Of a DNA stretch of 64,000 nt, positions 58,393 through 64,000 are shown in pieces. The stretch's first letter is position 1, and every line of letters begins with the position of its first letter. A model generated the notes under the pieces. That model saw nothing but the letters and a program-made list of their open reading frames with translations. It did not search any database and was not told the origin of the DNA. The translations under genes and the position numbers were made by a program. The DNA lies in contig PEDN01001356.1 in NCBI GenBank assembly GCA_003864495.1, forward strand, positions 682,001 through 746,000. The letters are read 5' to 3'. The DNA comes from Nemopilema nomurai. Lineage: Eukaryota > Cnidaria > Scyphozoa > Rhizostomeae > Rhizostomatidae.

Positions 58393-59887
58393 TTACTGTC
58401 TTTCAAACGAAGTAGCATAACCAGTCAATTGCATAGATGGATACTTTGTTCTGATATGATGGTATGCACAGGCAGGCAGTGGCCTGGTGTTGTCCCATCC
58501 AAGAAAGCCAAAAATGTAGCGTATCACCCATCTATAAGCAACAGCTCTCAAATACCTGTAAATAAAAGAATCATATAAGAGGAAGTTGCCCATGATTTTT
58601 TAATTATAAGGGTATTGCCCATCAAACATGAATAAATGTTGGATGTAGGCAATCAATCTACCACATGTTTACATATAGTACATCACTATTGTCAACCATA
58701 CTTTCTAGTGTTTGTTACTTTTGAGTCCCATTTGGACTTTAAAAAAAACCTATATTAAAGCTTCCAGCTTCAAGATAAGGCACTGCAAACTGTTTGTTTA
58801 ACTTTTTTAGATTTAAAAATGTTAATGGTCATTAAGAAATATTTGTATGCTAATTAACAGAATGGGGCATCCCCCACCCCCTTATAACAGATAATTTCAT
58901 TTGTCTCCATTTAAAGCACCTGGAAAGATAATTTAGGTGACAACAATTCCAAACAACTGCTAACTGCCTAAGTTAGCCTCTTGTAGGGCCAAATCGACAC
59001 TGCGTTGAATGTTTATGTTTAGGTCTTGACCTAAGACTACTAATTACAGTGCTTCTAATTCATATTTGAATTTAAAAAATGAAAAATTTTCCTATTTCAG
59101 TTTTTGTCCCCTATGTGTTAATCTTAGTGCATTCCAGCTACGTTTATATGACCATATTCTGTGAACTGGGACGAAAATTATTTGTCGATTTACTTACTCG
59201 TTTTTTGTATGACCGGCCCGTTGCTTGTAGACTCTGCCATTTTTGTCCTTTAGCAGTGTACCCACGTGAGAAAGCACCACCGTCTCTGTCAATTTTTTAT
59301 AATCCTCGTGCTCTGTTATGCACTTTATCCTCTCAATGCTGCCATCAGTTGCCAATTTTTCAACAGCGGCATTGACCTCTGAGCAACATCGGTATTCTCT
59401 AGCACCATTTAGGACCGAATCATTGCATTTTTGGCATTTACACCTGGTGTTAGCAGAGATATACAATTTATTCAATAATTTAAAAAACAAATAGAAAACG
59501 AACGTTGCTTACTCGTCCATCGACGTTTGGAAACATTATATGAAGTGAACGGAAAATTTACTAGGCCAGCTCGGTTAGGCCCATTGGTCGGCACAAGACA
59601 AGCGCAAAAAAAATGTTGGTAAATACTTGAAAAATCATTTACCATTCATTAAGTGGAAACCTTTTCTCAAATCTTGCCTCAAGACTCTCTAACGGTATTC
59701 CGTCTATGTCTTCCTCTTCGTCACTTTCTTCTTCGGCAATATCGTCAGGGAGGATCGGCTCATCTTGGTACGGCACGATACCTGCAGCTCCCAAATTGAC
59801 AACCCCATAATCAGATTCTGAATCGCTCTCTGCCAGTGAACTTTCGTTCGAAACATCCGTCATTTCTTCATACTCAATGTCAGACAT
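58393..59887 (-). CDS. P2X7 C-terminal-like (P2RX7_C) zinc-domain protein, three exons, 217 codons
   Basis: Minus-strand exons 59887-59643, 59443-59198 and 58555-58393 have GT-AG ends and sum to 654 bases, an exact multiple of three. The protein starts MSDIEYEEMTDVSNESSL, has an acidic N-terminus with GIVPYQDEPI, then WCKCQKC spanning the first intron, YRCCSE, IKCITEHEDYKKL and VVLSHV. The last exon has AYRW, GFLGW, RPLPACAYHHIRTKYP and GYATSF. This is the pattern of the cysteine-rich ballast domain of the P2X7 receptor tail, but with no channel part. It lies within the Kolobok TIRs, tail-to-tail with the transposase. Inferred to be an accessory DNA- or nucleotide-binding factor; its role is unknown. 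An alternative start lies at 59905. Confidence 0.82.
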
Positions 59888-60172
59888 CGTAAACTGTTTA
59901 TTCAAACGTCAATGAAGAACTACCTCTAAATTTGTGCGAGTACTCTATAACAACATACGTTCGTGTCCTGCACAGTGATCATCCGACTCATCACTGTGAC
60001 GTCACAGAATGCAATTATTTTTCGCAATGACTGCCAAATTTCAAATTGTAATTACACAACCTTTTAGATGTCATATGCTGATAGTTGATGTACGAGACTG
60101 ATCACAAAAGATTGAATTTTGATAAAATCAAAAAATATGAACGTCAAAAATTTGGTTTCATAAGCCCTTTAA

Positions 60173-61655
60173 GTCACGTATGTATAAATCAGGGTTGAAG
60201 CTCTTAAAGTCTCGAAAAAAACCCTATTGTTCTTTGGTGATTGAATTGTAAGTCTTAGCAGAAAATAAAATTCGGCATATGATCAGATAGTTTGTAAATC
60301 AAATTTGCACTAAAAGTCTCATGATCAATAGAATTCAGAAAATATTATCAATTAGTGACGGTTTGCTATTATTTACTATTTTGCTAGGCTGGAGAATATG
60401 CGGCTGAAAAAAGTTAGAGAGGAGTAAATTTAGGAAACTTTCTGTATATTCATCGGAGTCAATGTTTAAAAGATTGATATTGAAGTCCCCTGTTATAAAA
60501 ACAGTTTTCTTTTTTTATTTTCCTTGAAATTATATTGGCTAAATAATCTAGGAAACTTCTATCAGTTCTTTTTCTTGGGTGACGGTAGATAACTGCAACT
60601 AGGGAGCTTTTATTATTTTTGGATTTGACCGCTATCCAGTTTGCCTCAAACTCACATTCATTAACTGTGTGAGAGAGATCTAAATCTGTTCTGGGAATAA
60701 AACAGAGTTCATCAGAAACAAAGAAACTACACCCCCCTTTTAAACGTTTACCCAGTATTCCATGATTTTTGGTAACCTGGAAAAGACAGATTATTAATGG
60801 TTGATTCGTTTCTTTCTGTTATCCATGTTTCAATTAAAGCTATGACATCAAATTTATGTCCTAACGATGTAATTAATAGTTCTAGTTTTTCAAGATTTTT
60901 ATTCAGTGAACAAATATTGGTATGCATCAGACTAAATAGTGGTGATTTGTCTTGATTTATTTTTTTGCATAACTTGTGAAATTCATGTATGGTATGATAT
61001 TTGAAATTTAAGTTAAAATTCAGGTTATGATCAACGTCATTATCAAAGTCAGGGTGAAATTTATTTAGATTTAGTTTATCTAAATTAAGCTCAGTTATTG
61101 TGTCCAGGCAGTCAAAATATGTCAAATCCCTTGTGTCATTGCAGATACAATAATCGTTGGAGTTAAAATTGTTGGATAAGATCGCATTGGTGCTAATACG
61201 GTTGAAAGGAAAAGAGTCATTACGGCAGCTTTTGCAAAACCATTGTTTAATCTTGGCACCAAAATCAATAATTTGCTGTTCAGATAAACAAGAGCATTTC
61301 CTGTGAATAAACTTCTAACAGCAATTACAGGGTACTGCCTTTTCAATATTAATCACACGTCGGTTGCAAACCGAGCATGTTTTATCAAAATCTTTGGGTG
61401 GGTCATATGCTTTCCTGTCAGGGCATTGATAACTAAAAACTGATTGTTTGAGACCTTTTGAAAAGTTAAGGCCTCAGTCAAACAGTTTTTACAAAACCAG
61501 TTTGATAACAAATTATTTCCCAATTCTAGAAAAACTTTTCGGGTTAAACCACTACATTTAAGGTGAATCCATTTGCAACAAATGTCACAGGAGATACAAT
61601 CTTGATTATCAAATGCGATTTTATTGCACTTTGGGCAAATTGGTTTGTCATTCAT
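60173..61655 (-). pseudogene. LINE ORF2, PHD fingers and AP-type endonuclease
   Basis: Starts MNDKPICPKCNKIAFDN at 61655 with a PHD finger (CPKC, CISCDIC, H.KCSGL, WFCKNC). A second PHD-like finger follows after a frame change near 61380 (CNCC, FIHRKCSCL, WFCKSC), with a stop between. Then come the endonuclease motifs LMHTNICSLNKN, FDVIALIETWI, LVAVIYRHPRK, ITGDFNINLLN, SLIDNIF and LSDHMPNFIF, which hold the catalytic N, E, D/N and H positions. The end, FRDFKSFNPDLYIRD, joins to the RT part across Kolobok. Frame shifts near 60745 and 60500 and stops near 60335 and 60225 make it inactive. Confidence 0.82.
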
Positions 61656-61953
61656 ACTAGCCTAGGGAGAGGGTATCCAAGTCTATCTGTAAAAATAGTT
61701 CAATACTATTAGTAAAAGAAGGTACAACCTAAACATAAGAATAGTTCGAGATCAGATTTTGCAGATTTGTTATCTTTCCGTGTGTAAATTGTACCATGTT
61801 TTGACAAGGCGTATTTCCATTTTAGCTCTTTCTGCTTATCCCTGACTTTCTTGAAAGGAGCCTTCGAGCGTCTTTTCAGCGACTCGTTAATGAAATTTTT
61901 CCTCTGTTCCCATTAGTTGGAGGAAAAAAGCCAATATCGATGTTTGTGATAGA

Positions 61954-62498
61954 TTATACTTCGTTCCTTTGATTCATGATTTGATCTCTAACTTTTCTTG
62001 AAAGAAACTTACAGATAATTGCCGCATTTACGTTATTCGTGATGCGATGACAAGCTTCGATATCGTATTTTTTGACTTCTACGCCAACACTTTTTGCAAT
62101 GTTTATCACAATTTCTTCCGTATTTTTGCCGTTTAAACGAGGAATCACACCAAACTCTAAAGTGTCTCGACGACCATATTGTTCTAGATCGTTGTTCTCT
62201 CTTTCCAAGATAGCAATGTCATGTTTCAAACCTTTCATAAGTTTTCTTTGAGTTCAGCGTTCTCTTTCCTGATGTTGATGTTATCTTTAATACAGCAGTC
62301 TGAAGCGTTTTTTTGTTTTTCTAATTGATTTTGCATAAACTCGTTAGATCTCTCGATTTTGCTGATACGTTTGTCCATTTCTTTAAATTGGGTAGAAAAA
62401 TCAGTTTTGATTTCCATCATCATCGTAATAATTTGATCTAGTCGTTTCTTGAGTCCCTCGTTGATTGGAATTTCAGGATCAGAAGCTTTGTTCGCCAT
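61954..62498 (-). pseudogene. LINE ORF1 protein (coiled coil plus RRM-like)
   Basis: Starts MANKASDPEIPINEGLKKRL at 62498 with a long coiled coil (MMMEIKTDFSTQFKEMDKRI). A frame change near 62237 follows. It then reads NNDLEQYGRRDTLEFGVIP, AKSVGVEVKKYDIEACHRI and IICKFLSRKVRDQI, the pattern of ORF1 RNA chaperones of L1/CR1-type LINEs. The product would trimerise and coat LINE RNA. Confidence 0.82.
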
Positions 62499-62677
62499 TT
62501 TCGATAATTTGAAATTCCCTGGCTATTTAATCCATTAATAAAGTTGCATATTGTAAAAGTAAAGGTAATAACAAAGTAACTAAATTTGGTAAAACATAGG
62601 TAATTCAGAGTATTTGACTTACATTTCACCGCTCTCAAAATCACGTCCGCACGCCAAGGTGACATGCGTAAAACCCT

Positions 62678-62773
62678 GCAAGAGCATGTTTAGATGAATC
62701 ATCAGTGAGCAGATTTATGAGCATTGAACCACCATCATTAGGAACATACTTTCATTATGATCAGCAAAATTAG
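62678..62773 (+). pseudogene. Harbinger H2 transposase, C-terminal fragment
   Basis: ARACLDESSVSRFMSIEPPS then LGTYF matches the usual Harbinger transposase C-terminus and continues the codon at 51283 (CALLHN). It stops at TAG 62771-62773. The LINE separates the two parts by 11.4 kb. Confidence 0.8.
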
Positions 62774-63225
62774 AAAAAACATTAAAGAAAATAATGTGTT
62801 AGTGTATGCTGATATACTCTAAACTTTATTTCACAAGAGCTGGTAAATTGAAGTTCATGCTGGCTGTTTTAAATTTTTCCAAAACATTGAGGCTGGAGTG
62901 TTCTGAAATTAAGGGAAGTAAGTCATCCTTTATTTGCAGAAAAGTTTGAAAACTCAACAACAAAGCTGACCCCTAGATGGCAAAAATTTTGTAAAAAGGC
63001 TGCACAACTTTGTTAAAAAATAACGTCTTACAGAACCTCAGCCTCAGCTTGTTCTTAATTTGTTTCTAACATCTGGCCAATTTGAAGGCTTGTGTTTTCA
63101 GAAAATCATGCTTATAAAAAAGGTGAAGAGGGCCTATATACAATATTAAATAAGTTAAACCTTTAATTGTTCTTGATGTTATGGATAGAACTTATCATTT
63201 CGTTCATAATAGCTGATGTTTGCAT
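62774..63225. other. Probable 3' flank of Harbinger H2; no gene seen
   Basis: AT-rich, following the H2 stop codon. The H2 terminal repeat was not identified before the next LINE copy begins at 63226. Confidence 0.45.
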
Positions 63226-64000
63226 AGCAGAAAATAAAATTCGGCATATGATCAGATAGTTTGTAAATCAAATTTGCACTAAAAGTCTCATGATCAATAG
63301 AATTCAGAAAATATTATCAATTAGTGACGGTTTGCTATTATTTACTATTTTGCTAGGCTGGAGAATATGCGGCTGAAAAAAGTTAGAGAGGAGTAAATTT
63401 AGGAAACTTTCTGTATATTCATCGGAGTCAATGTTTAAAAGATTGATATTGAAGTCCCCTGTTATAAAAACAGTTTTCTTTTTTTATTTTCCTTGAAATT
63501 ATATTGGCTAAATAATCTAGGAAACTTCTATCAGTTCTTTTTCTTGGGTGACGGTAGATAACTGCAACTAGGGAGCTTTTATTATTTTTGGATTTGACCG
63601 CTATCCAGTTTGCCTCAAACTCACATTCATTAACTGTGTGAGAGAAATCTAAATCTGTTCTGGGAATAAAACAGAGTTTTTCAAAAAAAATCAGAAAAAA
63701 CACCCCCTTTTAAACGTTTACCCAGTATTCCATGATTTTTGGTAACCTGGAAAAGACAGATTATTAATGGTTGATTCGTTTCTTTCTGTTATCCATGTTT
63801 CAATTAAAGCTATGACATCAAATTTATGTCCTAACGATGTAATTAATAGTTCTAGTTTTTCAAGATTTTTATTCAGTGAACAAATATTGGTATGCATCAG
63901 ACTAAATAGTGGTGATTTGTCTTGATTTATTTTTTTGCATAACTTGTGAAATTCATGTATGGTATGATATTTGAAATTTAAGTTAAAATTCAGGTTATGA
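63226..64000 (-). mobile_element. Second LINE copy (endonuclease region), running off the window
   Basis: Nearly identical to 60257-61030 at an offset of 2970, apart from a cluster of changes at 63676-63703. It encodes the same endonuclease motifs (HTVNECEFEANWIAVKS, AVIYRHPRKRTDRSF). Homology ends at 63226, at the last bases of the endonuclease domain, so the RT side is absent. The 5' part lies beyond 64000. Confidence 0.9.

Larger units (their letters stand above)
53358..60168 (+). mobile_element. Kolobok-type (TTAA, THAP-DDE) DNA transposon, apparently complete
   Basis: The left end AGGGCTTATGAAACCAAATT at 53358 is repeated inversely at the right end (to 60168) over 22 bp. TTAA at 53354-53357 and 60169-60172 is the target duplication. 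Inside are two divergent-coded, multi-exon genes: a THAP-DDE transposase (plus) and a P2X7-C-terminal-like protein (minus). Both splice in silico to uninterrupted frames. TTAA targets plus a THAP-DDE transposase point to the Kolobok superfamily (piggyBac shares TTAA but not THAP). It is inserted in LINE ORF2, and removing it with one TTAA restores LINE codon continuity. Confidence 0.9.
60169..62677 (-). mobile_element. CR1-like LINE, 5' part (5' UTR, ORF1, PHD, endonuclease)
   Basis: The continuation of 51284-53357 across the Kolobok insertion. The 5' boundary near 62677 abuts H2 codons (ARACLDES), so the element is full-length at its 5' end. Confidence 0.85.

Noticed and set aside
53358..60168. 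piggyBac assignment for the TTAA element
   Set aside because: TTAA fits, but the THAP finger and SDRH-type core are not piggyBac features.
1..64000. CRISPR arrays, rRNA, tRNA genes or bacterial operons
   Set aside because: No regularly spaced repeats, no rRNA or tRNA structure recognised, and introns with GT-AG ends are abundant.

Overview
The window is animal DNA: AT-rich, with GT-AG spliceosomal introns and a dense, nested landscape of mobile elements. The mix (Harbinger with a Myb/SANT partner, THAP-type DDE elements, SWIM/YqaJ genes, KDZ/HMGXB3-like genes, PHD-containing LINEs, Ty3/gypsy and BEL remnants) resembles cnidarian genomes, probably anthozoan. That assignment is inference from protein families, not a database match. 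Apart from one protein-kinase reading frame there is little that looks like a host gene.

Layout. 1-3360: internally deleted Ty3/gypsy element with near-identical LTRs, inserted in a broken FEN1/PIN-like gene (3363-6359). 7.0-12.4 kb: decayed multi-exon transposase-like gene, KDZ/HMGXB3 type, copy A. 12998-16657: PIF/Harbinger element 'H1', copy 1. 16658-19236: half of an ISL2EU-type element (YqaJ 3' half plus THAP-DDE transposase). 19237-19813: 5' part of a second Harbinger transposase, 'H2'. 19.9-24 kb: hAT fragment, a hAT MITE, a C-rich repeat and the kinase. 24-29.8 kb: decayed multi-exon DUF7869-like gene. 33-35.5 kb: P-element-like pseudogene. 36.3-36.9 kb: BEL/Pao and GIY-YIG-like fragments. 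37.4-39.9 kb: KDZ/HMGXB3-like copy B. 42.9-43.9 kb: third Harbinger pseudogene. 44.1-46.0 kb: hAT pseudogene. 45985-49238: H1 copy 2, inverted. 49239-50604: the other half of the ISL2EU element. 50605-51283 and 62678-62773: further pieces of H2. 51284-62677: a full-length-type LINE on the minus strand, split by a 6.8-kb Kolobok-type transposon (53358-60168). 63226-64000: part of a second LINE copy.

Two results stand out. First, the halves of one YqaJ gene, the two TIRs of one ISL2EU element and the pieces of one H2 gene lie 30 kb apart in relative orientations explained by a single inversion (about 33 kb) between oppositely oriented H1 copies. An AGT target duplication and exact codon continuity support this. 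Second, the Kolobok-type element appears intact: TTAA duplications, matching TIRs, a nine-exon THAP-DDE transposase that splices to 801 codons, and a divergent three-exon gene for a P2X7-C-terminal-like zinc domain that splices to 217 codons.

Insertion order inferred from nesting: H2 first, then ISL2EU and the LINE into H2, then H1 into ISL2EU and Kolobok into the LINE, then the inversion.
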